A DNA stretch of 40,508 bases, taken from NCBI GenBank assembly GCA_018829185.1, contig JAHJUI010000008.1, forward strand, positions 1 through 40,508, in the 5' to 3' direction. Made by a program: the position numbers and the translations under genes. The number at the start of each line of letters is the position of its first letter. Position 1 is the first letter of the stretch. The notes under the pieces were generated by a model. It was given only the letters and a program-made list of their open reading frames with translations. It was not told the DNA's origin and made no database searches. Shown here piece after piece: positions 16,629-23,774 of this stretch. This DNA is from Nanobdellota archaeon (GTDB taxonomy: Archaea; Nanobdellota; Nanobdellia; SCGC-AAA011-G17; PNOQ01).

Positions 16629-17546
16629 TTATATTTTCTTCATTAAATCATCAATTCTCTTTTTACCTTTGCTATAAGCCTCCTTTTTTACATAACCAGA
16701 CTTATATGCTCTTTCTAAGGCATTTTTTTGTTTATTTAACTTATCTTTTACTTTTATCTTTACTTCAATGGTTTTTTTCTTCTTAGAGTAATCATTATAT
16801 ATTTTATTCAATTTCTTTTTTTGATGTCCTTCAATTTTTTTCAATTTTGTATTATGTAACATCATAAATACAATCAAAATTGCGACAAATACAATCAAAA
16901 TTGGTATCAATGAAATGGTTTTTCCAAATATTTCAACATCAGAGCCCACAGCTAATTTCGCTTTTTCCTTGGAAAAAATTGGGGCTATCTGTCCAGTAGG
17001 TTCAACACCTTTTTCTAAAACAGTCCAAACAACTTCCATTGTTTTTCCAATATACAAAACACTCAAGTCATTCTTTCCATCATTATCAAAATCAAAGTAA
17101 CCTATTTCATTATTAGCTATTCTATACTCAACATCATTTAATTTCAAAGATAAATAAGCTATAGACGCCCACGTTATATCAAAATCATAAGAAGTTGCAT
17201 CAACAAAAACAACTTTTACTTTATCACCCTCAAATGCAAAAAAACTATATGTATTATCTATTTTAAAGTTTAGCAAATGCACTACAGGCATTCGGCCTCC
17301 TCCTCCGCCCCCGCCTCCCCCAGCAGCAGCACATGCCCCACAATCTGCCACACAGGAAGTACAACTCTCGCTACTCTCGCAAGTTCCATCTCCACAAGGG
17401 GCAACAACAGTTAAAGAAACACCACCTTGGACAGTAGCTTTCCCAGTAGGTATTTGATTAACATAAAAATGCATAATAATCGGAACAAAAAGGGATATCG
17501 CGATTAAAAAAAATGTCAATGCTAACGTTATTTGAACTCCTTTCAT
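16629..17546 (-). CDS. Surface protein with Cys-rich motif, Gly linker and membrane anchor
   Basis: The 305-residue product has an N-terminal signal/anchor helix (about 5-27) and then I-P-T-G-K-A-T-V-Q-G-G-V. A compact cysteine segment follows (C-G-D-G-T-C-E-S-S-E-S-C-T-S-C-V-A-D-C-G-A-C, about 51-72), a motif frequent in DPANN surface proteins and likely disulfide-bonded or metal-binding. Next come a pure Gly linker, an extracellular beta domain (about 88-195), a transmembrane helix (about 211-232) and a charged cytoplasmic helical tail. The overall form is a type I membrane protein. ATG 17546 lies four bases after the upstream gene's stop, so the two are coupled. Function unknown. Confidence 0.7.
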   Translation of the reverse strand: MKGVQITLALTFFLIAISLFVPIIMHFYVNQIPTGKATVQGGVSLTVVAPCGDGTCESSESCTSCVADCGACAAAGGGGGGGGGRMPVVHLLNFKIDNTYSFFAFEGDKVKVVFVDATSYDFDITWASIAYLSLKLNDVEYRIANNEIGYFDFDNDGKNDLSVLYIGKTMEVVWTVLEKGVEPTGQIAPIFSKEKAKLAVGSDVEIFGKTISLIPILIVFVAILIVFMMLHNTKLKKIEGHQKKKLNKIYNDYSKKKKTIEVKIKVKDKLNKQKNALERAYKSGYVKKEAYSKGKKRIDDLMKKI

Positions 17547-17550
17547 AATG

Positions 17551-18699
17551 TTATTTCAATTTATTCTTAGATTTAAATAATTTCCTTTTTTTAAATATAA
17601 CGAACAAAATGACTGCTAATAGAACAACCACTACAATTATCATATAAATCAAAAGATTTCCTAATGAAAACAAAGGAGAAACTATTTCTATATTAAATAT
17701 TTTCTCAGAAGTTTGATTTTCATAAAATAAAGTTACCTTTGCTTCGTATGTTCCAGTTTCAAAATCAGCAGAGTCAAAATAAATGGGGATATTTTTTTCT
17801 TCCCAAGGTTCGTAATCAACAGATTGACTTTTCGTTTTCTCACTTTCAACTTCTAATTCAGCATAAGCACTAATTATATCCTTATTCCACATACTTTGTG
17901 TTAAAATTTCCAATTTAGTTACCCTATTCTTTAAAACTTCTTTTTCATTCAAATCTAAAATATTAATTAATAATTCCCCTATTCTAAAAGATTTTTCAAC
18001 ATGTTTTGTTTTTTCATCATAATTTAAATCTAAAATAGCATTATATATTCCAGCCCTATCATTTCCTTCTTCCCAAACTACGTCTGCCTCTCTTTTTTCT
18101 TTAAATAAAATATTACTTTCTTGAAAAGTTAAAGTTGTCAAAGTCTCATTATACTCATCCCGAATTTTTAAATTCCCGTTAGCATTTTCAATAGTTTGTT
18201 TTCCCAAAGATTCCAGAATAATTTTAAAATAAACATTATGATTTATTTCAGCTTCGCTTACCTCGATTAAAACATCCAAATATTTTCCTTCATAAGGTAC
18301 TTTTACGAGCACAACATAACCAACTGCTGCGATGGCACCAATAGTAGTTGTTCCACCTTCAATCTCCTTAGGCAACTCAGAAGCAAGGATTAAGTTTCTA
18401 TGATCACCTGGAGCCAAATCTAAATCTTGTGGCAAAGTAAGTTCTGTTTTAAACAATTTAGTCTCACCAGGTTCTAAAGACATTGCAGCATTTTCTAAAC
18501 TAAAATATTTTTCTAAATCACCAATTACTTGAAATTCTATATTCAAAACTTCGTCTCCATGATTAATAACATTAAATTCTATAATCTCAGATAAACCAGG
18601 TTCAAATTCATATATTTTTTTAGATGGACTAATCCCAACTGCATAAACATTCAAACTAAAAAAAATAATACATAAAATAACACAAATAATCTTTTTCAT
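17551..18699 (-). CDS. Single-pass surface protein with CARDB/NEW3-like beta domains (paralogue 1)
   Basis: A signal peptide (about 1-20) leads to an ectodomain beginning V-G-I-S-P-S-K-K-I-Y-E-F-E-P-G, then tandem beta-sandwich segments of CARDB/NEW3 character, a transmembrane helix (about 350-372) and a short basic tail. The 382-residue protein is clearly related to the one at 23773-25023: same S-P-S/T-P-A opening, F-E-P-G, and a shared mid-region Y-V-V-L-V-K-V-P-Y-E/P-G-K-Y. The pair flanks the small secreted subunits and the transposon. Such proteins are thought to be adhesin or S-layer-associated parts in archaea; the role here is inferred. Confidence 0.7.
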   Translation of the reverse strand: MKKIICVILCIIFFSLNVYAVGISPSKKIYEFEPGLSEIIEFNVINHGDEVLNIEFQVIGDLEKYFSLENAAMSLEPGETKLFKTELTLPQDLDLAPGDHRNLILASELPKEIEGGTTTIGAIAAVGYVVLVKVPYEGKYLDVLIEVSEAEINHNVYFKIILESLGKQTIENANGNLKIRDEYNETLTTLTFQESNILFKEKREADVVWEEGNDRAGIYNAILDLNYDEKTKHVEKSFRIGELLINILDLNEKEVLKNRVTKLEILTQSMWNKDIISAYAELEVESEKTKSQSVDYEPWEEKNIPIYFDSADFETGTYEAKVTLFYENQTSEKIFNIEIVSPLFSLGNLLIYMIIVVVVLLAVILFVIFKKRKLFKSKNKLK

Positions 18700-18746
18700 A
18701 ACAAAAGAAAAAAGTAGAAGAGATATTTAAAAGTTACTATTTAATT

Positions 18747-19322
18747 TTAAACAGTAGTACAGATATATGTAAGCGTTCCAGATTTAGAACCAGTCAATTC
18801 ATCATTAGGAGCTGTTACATTAAGACCAAAGGAAGCAAGATCTGAAGCGTCTAAGGGTTCAAGGCCAGTTAAAACAGTAATTGCGCTCCCCACAGTATTA
18901 GGAACGTTAGCATAAGTAGTAGTGCATGTCCCTGATTGTGTATTATTGCAACGGGCCATCCAGTTAGCATCATTATTTGTAGAATCCCACAAAGCTTCTG
19001 AACCCCAAACAGTTATAGTAAGATTAGTATTGCCATCATTTTCAAGAGTATGCCAATCGTTTACCATTCCATAACCACTTGAATTAGTTGCCTCACTCCA
19101 ATTAGTTGCGCCTCTAGCCAAGGCTGTAAAATTTATATGTGTATCTGCCATCGTACAACTTGCTATACTAGTTACACTAATATTAACTGTAGCATTTGCT
19201 GAAGTAGCAGCACCTGTCAAAGGACTTAAAATATTCATACTTGCCAAAATTCCTACAACAGACGTTAAAATAGCAAAACTTAGTAAAACAGATAATAAAT
19301 TATTTGATATCTTCTTAGCCAC
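18747..19322 (-). CDS. Small secreted surface protein sharing a module with the giant 2099-residue protein
   Basis: The N-terminus M-A-K-K-I-S-N-N plus a hydrophobic stretch ending P-L-T-G-A-A looks like a signal peptide. The mature domain of about 145 residues resembles the last 125 residues of the 2099-residue protein: both have an N/E-F-x-A-L/V-x-R-G segment, E/V-x-N-D-G-N-x-x-I/L-x-I, and end with P-x-D-E-L-x-G-S-K-S. GTG 19322 is preferred as start because AAGGTGAT lies just upstream and the GTG overlaps the stop of the preceding gene. A TTG 18 bases upstream is the alternative. Product 191 residues. Confidence 0.68.
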   Translation of the reverse strand: MAKKISNNLLSVLLSFAILTSVVGILASMNILSPLTGAATSANATVNISVTSIASCTMADTHINFTALARGATNWSEATNSSGYGMVNDWHTLENDGNTNLTITVWGSEALWDSTNNDANWMARCNNTQSGTCTTTYANVPNTVGSAITVLTGLEPLDASDLASFGLNVTAPNDELTGSKSGTLTYICTTV

Positions 19323-19527
19323 CAGAATCACCTTCTTCAATCGGATCTACTACTAACAAAGACACTTGTCCAGCAGCTTTACTTGGTTCAGGAGAAAATT
19401 CTTGTTGATTAGTCTTAAAATTATTCACATCATAAGCCATTTGTGTAACTGCATAAGTACCAATAACAGAAACTAAAACAGCAATTATTACTAGAACAAC
19501 GATAACTTTATCTGACACCTCTTTCAT
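19315..19527 (-). CDS. Short single-pass membrane protein
   Basis: A 70-residue protein with one hydrophobic helix (residues 7-29) and a polar tail containing A-A-G-Q-V-S-L-L-V-V. It has no recognised domain. Its last codons contain the ribosome binding site and GTG start of the next gene, so the two are translationally coupled. It was probably next to the 416-residue protein gene (ending 23773) before the transposon inserted between them. Confidence 0.6.
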   Translation of the reverse strand: MKEVSDKVIVVLVIIAVLVSVIGTYAVTQMAYDVNNFKTNQQEFSPEPSKAAGQVSLLVVDPIEEGDSGG

Positions 19528-19564
19528 AATAAATTTAATATTGAATCAAAGTACTTAAATCTTT

Positions 19565-19573
19565 CGTTTTTTT
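19565..19573 (+). repeat. Target-site duplication, left copy (CGTTTTTTT)
   Basis: Nine bases immediately outside the left inverted repeat, identical to 23766-23774. Low complexity (seven T). Confidence 0.7.
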
Positions 19574-19595
19574 TGCATTGTTGCATTAACGGGTG
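19574..19595 (+). repeat. Left 22-bp terminal inverted repeat
   Basis: Perfect inverse match over all 22 bases to 23744-23765. The match stops at the next inner base on each side, as expected of true element ends. Confidence 0.9.
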
Positions 19596-19614
19596 TTAAT
19601 TAACATAAAAAAAA

Positions 19615-19758
19615 TTATTTCTTCTTAAGTTTGTTCCATCTGGCAGTTTTACACTTCGGACAAATTAAAGGTCTCTCATCTCTCCTTTTCATCCAAGTGT
19701 GGTCACACTTTTCACATTTGTAAACTTCTTCTTTTCCAAACACTTTTGCAATAGCCAT
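19615..19758 (-). CDS. Small zinc-ribbon protein
   Basis: This 47-residue ORF starts M-A-I-A-K-V-F-G-K and contains one four-cysteine ribbon: C15-E-K-C18 and C33-P-K-C36, separated by D-H-T-W-M-K-R-R. The tail is W-N-K-L-K-K-K. Similar tiny zinc ribbons are common beside transposases in archaea; a role in DNA or RNA binding is inferred. It is divergently oriented to the broken transposase and shares a 150-bp control region with it. It lies wholly inside the transposon, so it is element-encoded. Confidence 0.75.
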   Translation of the reverse strand: MAIAKVFGKEEVYKCEKCDHTWMKRRDERPLICPKCKTARWNKLKKK

Positions 19759-19908
19759 AATTTATAGAAATCTTAGAACTATTTAAACCTTACTATTTAG
19801 GTTAACCTAATAGCCGAAACATTTAAATAGTAATATTACCTATTAAGTATACCTAATAAGTAAATATAAAGAGGGCTTTCGCCCCCTAGATTCACCGTCG
19901 CTAAACAA
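19759..19908. promoter_or_regulatory. Divergent control region of the transposon with repeats and a palindrome
   Basis: Between the zinc-ribbon gene and the transposase lie two opposed TATA-like elements (GGTTTAAATAG on minus, near 19780-19790; AACATTTAAATAG on plus, 19818-19830). There is a 14-bp perfect palindrome TTAGGTTAACCTAA (19797-19810) and three near-direct repeats of ACCTA(A/T)TA(A)G at 19805, 19838 and 19851. A small hairpin GGGC-TTTC-GCCC (19873-19884) sits in the transposase leader. These could be operator sites for an element-encoded regulator such as the zinc-ribbon protein (inference). Confidence 0.5.
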
Positions 19909-20840
19909 ATGAAATCCAATCATCTAAAAGAGAACAAGTATAAAAATCTTTGCTGTCCTAATTGTAAAAGTAAACTTGTTAAAAAGAATGGAAGAAGAAA
20001 GACAGAAAACAGAGGTTTAATTCAAAGATATCAATGTAAGAAATGTAATTATAGATTTACTTATGATGATGGATTTTTCAGAATGAGAAACAATCCTAAG
20101 AAAATAACTTGTGCAATTGATTTATTTTATCGTGGAACTTCAACAAGAAAAATTCAAGAACATTTCCAATCTTTTTATCCACACAATTCTCATAATTCTA
20201 CAATTTATCGTTGGGTAATTAAATATTCTTTAATGATAAGTAATTTCACAGATGGCTTAAAATTGAAAGTTGGAAAAGAAATTCAAGTTGATGAGATGGA
20301 ATATCATAGACGTCAAGAACATAAGAAAAAGGGGTTGTCAAAGATTGATTTATTGATTCTATTGATTGTCAAACTCGTTATATGGTAGCTTCTAAGTATG
20401 CTAAGAAAAGAGAGAAGATTGAATTGAAAGAAGTTTTAACAAAAGTAAAATACAAAACAGAAGGCTATGTAACCACAATCACAACAGATGGTTATACTGC
20501 GTATGAGAACCTTGTTAAGAAAACTTGGGGCTATAATAACAAAGAAGGTAAATATAAAATCATACATAATAAAGTTATAGCTTCAAGAGGAGAAGGATTT
20601 AATTTATTTATTGAAAGGTTGCATAATTCTATTCGTGAAAGAACTAAAATCTTTAGGGGATTTCATGGAACAATAGAATCTGCCCATACAATTATGAAAG
20701 GATATGAGATATTTTACAATTTCATAAGAAAACATCAGGCGATAAATTGCTGTCCTTATGAATTGGCTACTGATATTAAATTAACTAACCCCAATAAATG
20801 GGTTGAGTTGATTTGGCTAAGTAGATTACAAAATTATTAA
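19909..20840 (+). pseudogene. DDE transposase with N-terminal zinc ribbon, disrupted by frameshift and nonsense
   Basis: The N-terminus has C-P-N-C-K-S...C-K-K-C-N-Y-R-F, a helix-turn-helix region and then a DDE domain resembling IS6/IS240-type or IS1-like transposases. The catalytic residues are D in I-Q-V-D-E-M, D in T-T-D-G-Y and E in F-I-E-R-L-H-N-S. The first frame runs 19909-20388. The rest of the domain continues one frame over, to 20840. Adding one A to the AAA run at 20340-20342 restores the frame but gives K-D-stop-F-I-D, where relatives have K-D-W-F-I-D, so a TGG to TGA change is also present. Two lesions in four codons suggest decay. A slippage product or a start at ATG 20382 is less likely. 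Confidence 0.8.
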
Positions 20841-20846
20841 ACCCTA

Positions 20847-22694
20847 TCATCTATTCTTAAGTTTTTTATAACCAATACCAGATAGAATTAAAATCATAAT
20901 CACTGCGATTAAAACCCATAACCATGTTAAATCTCCTTTTTCTTCTCCTGCTTCGCTTTCAGGACTTTTTTGAGTTGTTTCTTCTCCTGCTTCGCTTTCT
21001 TGTTGTTGAGAAACAATTTCTTCATGTATTGTTTGTATTGTAAAGTTTGCTTTATTTCTCCATGTTGTATCTATTGAATTTAACTTAACTAAGACATCAT
21101 AATAATTATCTCCAGAAAGTTCAAATTTCTTTTCTTGTCCGACTGAAAGTGTGGCTTCTTGTGTTTCAGAAGAAATACTTATTTTTGCATTTGTTTCAGT
21201 AACATCTTCAACTTTAAATGTGTGAGAAATATTTTCTACTTTAAAAGACACCTTCCAATTTTTATACATTAGTTTTTGATATCCTTTATTTAATTCATCT
21301 TCTTTTGGTCTATAATTAGGATACCCTCCACCACCTGAACTTGAAGAAGTTGTTGTTGTAGCTACGGTACTTACAATTAAAGTTCTTGTTGAACTGTTGC
21401 CCACATTTCCGGCGATATCAGTACAATTTATACTCCATGTATGTGTAGCAACACTTAAAGAAGAATTATACATTCCATTTGTCCCACCACTATTATTTAC
21501 ATTTATTAGTGTGTTAATAATAGAGCCATCAAAAATTAAACTACAATTTGAGATGGTTTGGTCATCTGAGACATTAAAGGTAAAATTATAGGCACTTGTT
21601 GTTGAGGAAGTTGAATCTGCTGGTGCAATTAAAGTGATAATAGGATTAGAACTGTCCAAAGTTATAGTTCTTGTTGAAGTAGTGTTTGAGTTTCCTGCAT
21701 CGTCTATTATTGTTGTATTATAAGTATATGCTCCATCAGGCAAACTTGTCCAATTAATTGTTCTTGTTCCATCTGTGTAAGTTGTTGAATTAACTTGCCC
21801 TGTTGAATTATATAATAAGAAAGTAATATTTTTCTCGTTTGTTTCAGTAACAGAAACATTAACATAAACATTAGACTGAGAAACATTTGCATTATCGCTT
21901 TCTGTTCCTGTTCCATAATCAATTAAAGGGTATGTTGTGTCCAAGGTTATAGTTCTTGTTGAAGTAGAATTACTATTTCCGTAAGTATCATTTACAGTAG
22001 CATTAAAATAATAAACCCCATCAGAAAGCCCTGTAAAATTAATAAATAAAGGTGAGGTTGCAGAAGTGCTCGAATTAATTTGGTCATTTGTTGAATTAAA
22101 TAATCTTGCGATAATTGTATCAATAACTCCATTATCTGTTGCAGTTACATTCACTGCAATATTAGACCTTGAAAGATTTGAATTATCTGTTTCTGAAGGA
22201 GAAACAAATTCTATTGAGGAAGGTTCAGTTGTATCATTAATAGTTACAGAAATATTTGTAGTTTCTGTTCCTGTTGCATTAGTGGTGGCAACACTTAAAT
22301 TATAATTTCCTGGATTAGTTGCAGTTAAATTAAACCAAAAATATTTCCAAGTTAAATTCATAACAAGTCCATCATTATCCCAACTTAAAATGGTGCTTGT
22401 GTTTGTAAATGTATGAACTCCTGCATCAGTTCCATTTGAATCTGCTAAAAAAGAAAATGTATTTGGGAAAGTAATATTTACCTGAGTTATGTTTGCGGTA
22501 TTTAAAGAATCAGTATTATTAACAGTTATGTTATAAACAAATCCAACATCTTCATTTACAGAATAAGATGTTCCTCCTGATGATGTGGTAATAACATGGG
22601 CAGCAAGGACAAAAGATATAGTTAAAACAATTCCTAAAAACAAAATTAAACTCGCAAAAGCTATTCTATCATTCTTTATCACACTCTTTTTCAT
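20847..22694 (-). CDS. Ig-like-repeat surface protein carried by the transposon
   Basis: The 615-residue product has a signal peptide (about 8-32) and an N-terminal beta domain. Four tandem bacterial-Ig-like repeats of about 90 residues follow, each closing with T-S-T-R-T-I-T-L-D or a similar sequence, then a Ser/Gly linker with S-S-G-G-G-G-Y, a further beta domain, an E/Q-rich duplicated stalk (E-S-E-A-G-E-E twice) and a C-terminal transmembrane helix (about 590-610). It is very rich in N-x-T/S sequons, typical of glycosylated archaeal envelope proteins. It lies inside the transposon, so it is cargo or was captured. It has its own promoter (22715-22730). Function unknown; adhesin or S-layer-related is inferred. 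Confidence 0.75.
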   Translation of the reverse strand: MKKSVIKNDRIAFASLILFLGIVLTISFVLAAHVITTSSGGTSYSVNEDVGFVYNITVNNTDSLNTANITQVNITFPNTFSFLADSNGTDAGVHTFTNTSTILSWDNDGLVMNLTWKYFWFNLTATNPGNYNLSVATTNATGTETTNISVTINDTTEPSSIEFVSPSETDNSNLSRSNIAVNVTATDNGVIDTIIARLFNSTNDQINSSTSATSPLFINFTGLSDGVYYFNATVNDTYGNSNSTSTRTITLDTTYPLIDYGTGTESDNANVSQSNVYVNVSVTETNEKNITFLLYNSTGQVNSTTYTDGTRTINWTSLPDGAYTYNTTIIDDAGNSNTTSTRTITLDSSNPIITLIAPADSTSSTTSAYNFTFNVSDDQTISNCSLIFDGSIINTLINVNNSGGTNGMYNSSLSVATHTWSINCTDIAGNVGNSSTRTLIVSTVATTTTSSSSGGGGYPNYRPKEDELNKGYQKLMYKNWKVSFKVENISHTFKVEDVTETNAKISISSETQEATLSVGQEKKFELSGDNYYDVLVKLNSIDTTWRNKANFTIQTIHEEIVSQQQESEAGEETTQKSPESEAGEEKGDLTWLWVLIAVIMILILSGIGYKKLKNR

Positions 22695-22714
22695 ACATTA
22701 ATCAATATATATTA

Positions 22715-22730
22715 TATATATAAAGGTTTT
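22715..22730 (-). promoter_or_regulatory. BRE/TATA promoter of the 615-residue surface gene
   Basis: Minus-strand AAAACCTTTATATATA sits 21-36 bp before the ATG at 22694, giving a near-leaderless transcript. The nested IS481-like element starts five bases further upstream, so the promoter is left intact. Confidence 0.6.
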
Positions 22731-22748
22731 GTTAGTGTTAAGTCCACT

Positions 22749-23609
22749 TCATAACTTAACATAAAAATTAATTGGAAAACCTTTAATCCCTCGATGAAAC
22801 CTCCTTTCATTAAACCAAATTCTCCATTCTTCTAATTTTCCATTAATCCAATGCTTGAATTTGCTTAACAAATTGACAAATTCTTCAGCCAAATTTCTTA
22901 TTGTTCTTTCAACTTTTCCCTTATCCTGCGGATAATAAGGGTGAGCGAAGATTGGCTCGCTTCCAAGATTTTGCCACCAGATTTTCCATTGTTCTCTGAA
23001 TTGGGGGCCATTATCTGAGAGAATCTTTTTAGGTTTAATCTTTGAACTACGCAAAACTGAAGTTAATTCTTCAGTTTTAGGGCAATGATCAAATAATTTT
23101 AAGCATATGATAAATCTTGAATAATCATCAATACAAACAAAAATGTAATATTTTTTACCTTCAAATATGAACTCTTTTAGATCTGCCTGCCAAAGTTCGT
23201 TTGGCTCCTTGGCACGAAAAAACTTCCATGTTTTAGCTTCATATTGATAGCCGTTTAATTTATGCTTCTTCAAAACGTTATTTATCGACGTTCTTGACAG
23301 CTGGAAGTTTTGAACACAAACCTCCATTTCTTCTCTCTGAAAACTAGGCAAATCCATTAATCCTTGCTGTATTCTTGCTGTTCCCCATTTGAACATTGTT
23401 CGCATGAACAAGATTGAGATTTCAACGTCTATTGTTATTTTTCCCTCTCTTGTTCTTGGAATATCTTCAAAATTTGAATTTAGTGTTTCTGAGCTCCAGT
23501 ACCAAACAGTAGTTCTGCTTACTCCAAAAACTTGAGCGACAAGTTTTTTAGGGTTGCCTTGCTTTACTGAATTGGTCATGAGCTTCCGTTCAACTGGATT
23601 GAGTCTCAT
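22749..23609 (-). CDS. IS481-like transposase (integrase-fold DDE)
   Basis: This apparently intact 286-residue protein has an N-terminal helix-turn-helix (about 20-45, V-F-G-V-S-R-T-T-V-W), a second helical domain, then an rve-type catalytic core. The core has the acidic triad in W-Q-A-D-L, L-S-D-N-G-P-Q-F and K-G-K-V-E-R-T. The tail W-F-N-E-R-R-F-H-R-G fits IS481/IS3-type transposases. ATG 23609 is preferred; a GTG at 23636 would add nine residues read from a palindrome. The stop lies inside the left inverted repeat, as is common for compact insertion sequences. Confidence 0.85.
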   Translation of the reverse strand: MRLNPVERKLMTNSVKQGNPKKLVAQVFGVSRTTVWYWSSETLNSNFEDIPRTREGKITIDVEISILFMRTMFKWGTARIQQGLMDLPSFQREEMEVCVQNFQLSRTSINNVLKKHKLNGYQYEAKTWKFFRAKEPNELWQADLKEFIFEGKKYYIFVCIDDYSRFIICLKLFDHCPKTEELTSVLRSSKIKPKKILSDNGPQFREQWKIWWQNLGSEPIFAHPYYPQDKGKVERTIRNLAEEFVNLLSKFKHWINGKLEEWRIWFNERRFHRGIKGFPINFYVKL

Positions 23610-23616
23610 GGCTGTT

Positions 23617-23634
23617 GGGCAGGATATCCTGCCC
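23617..23634 (-). promoter_or_regulatory. Perfect 18-bp palindrome in the transposase leader
   Basis: GGGCAGGATATCCTGCCC lies between a GAGGTG ribosome-binding-like sequence (just upstream on the minus strand) and ATG 23609, leaving seven bases to the ATG. In RNA it would form a stem of about 7 bp. It could gate translation, or be a protein site in DNA. The role is inferred. Confidence 0.5.
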
Positions 23635-23743
23635 ACCTCTTTTTAATGATTATTAATACGAATTTCTAGAAGAACTATTTTTCGGTTCTGTAAAGTGTTC
23701 AGTTGCACGCTTTACTTTACAGTTAGGAAATTTTTTATAAAAG

Positions 23744-23765
23744 CACCCGTTAATGCAACAATGCA
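23744..23765 (-). repeat. Right 22-bp terminal inverted repeat
   Basis: Reverse complement of 19574-19595 with no mismatch. Confidence 0.9.
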
Positions 23766-23774
23766 CGTTTTTTT
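23766..23774 (+). repeat. Target-site duplication, right copy (CGTTTTTTT)
   Basis: Identical to 19565-19573. Its last two bases overlap the TAA stop (23773-23775, minus strand) of the 416-residue protein gene. Confidence 0.7.

Larger units (their letters stand above)
22736..23721 (-). mobile_element. IS481-like insertion sequence nested in the transposon (986 bp)
   Basis: The ends at 22736-22761 and 23696-23721 are imperfect 26-bp inverted repeats (16 of 26 identical), both starting TGT-AAGT and closing AACT-AACA. They are flanked by the identical pentamer GTTAG (22731-22735 and 23722-23726), a likely target duplication. One transposase gene fills the element. It is inserted between the 615-residue gene's promoter and the transposon's right end, so it arrived after the larger element existed, or at least after that junction formed. 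Confidence 0.75.
19574..23765. mobile_element. 4192-bp cargo transposon with perfect 22-bp inverted ends and 9-bp target duplication
   Basis: The 22 bases at 19574-19595 (TGCATTGTTGCA to ACGGGTG) recur as the exact reverse complement at 23744-23765. Directly outside both ends lies the same 9-mer CGTTTTTTT (19565-19573 and 23766-23774), consistent with a target-site duplication. Inside are a zinc-ribbon gene, a broken DDE transposase, a 615-residue surface protein and an IS481-like element (22736-23721) with its own 5-bp duplication. Without the nested IS the transposon would be about 3.2 kb. The insertion point is at the stop codon of the 416-residue protein gene, between genes of the surface operon. 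The poly-T in the duplication makes it weaker evidence than the ends. Confidence 0.85.

Noticed and set aside
20373-20390. Programmed frameshift producing a full transposase
   Set aside because: No clear slippery heptamer in the right frame, and the alternative frame carries a TGA in place of a conserved Trp codon.
22736-22761. Hairpin TGTTAAGT/ACTTAACA as a transcription terminator
   Set aside because: Better explained as the inner symmetry of the IS481-like left end: it matches the other end and is flanked by the GTTAG duplication.
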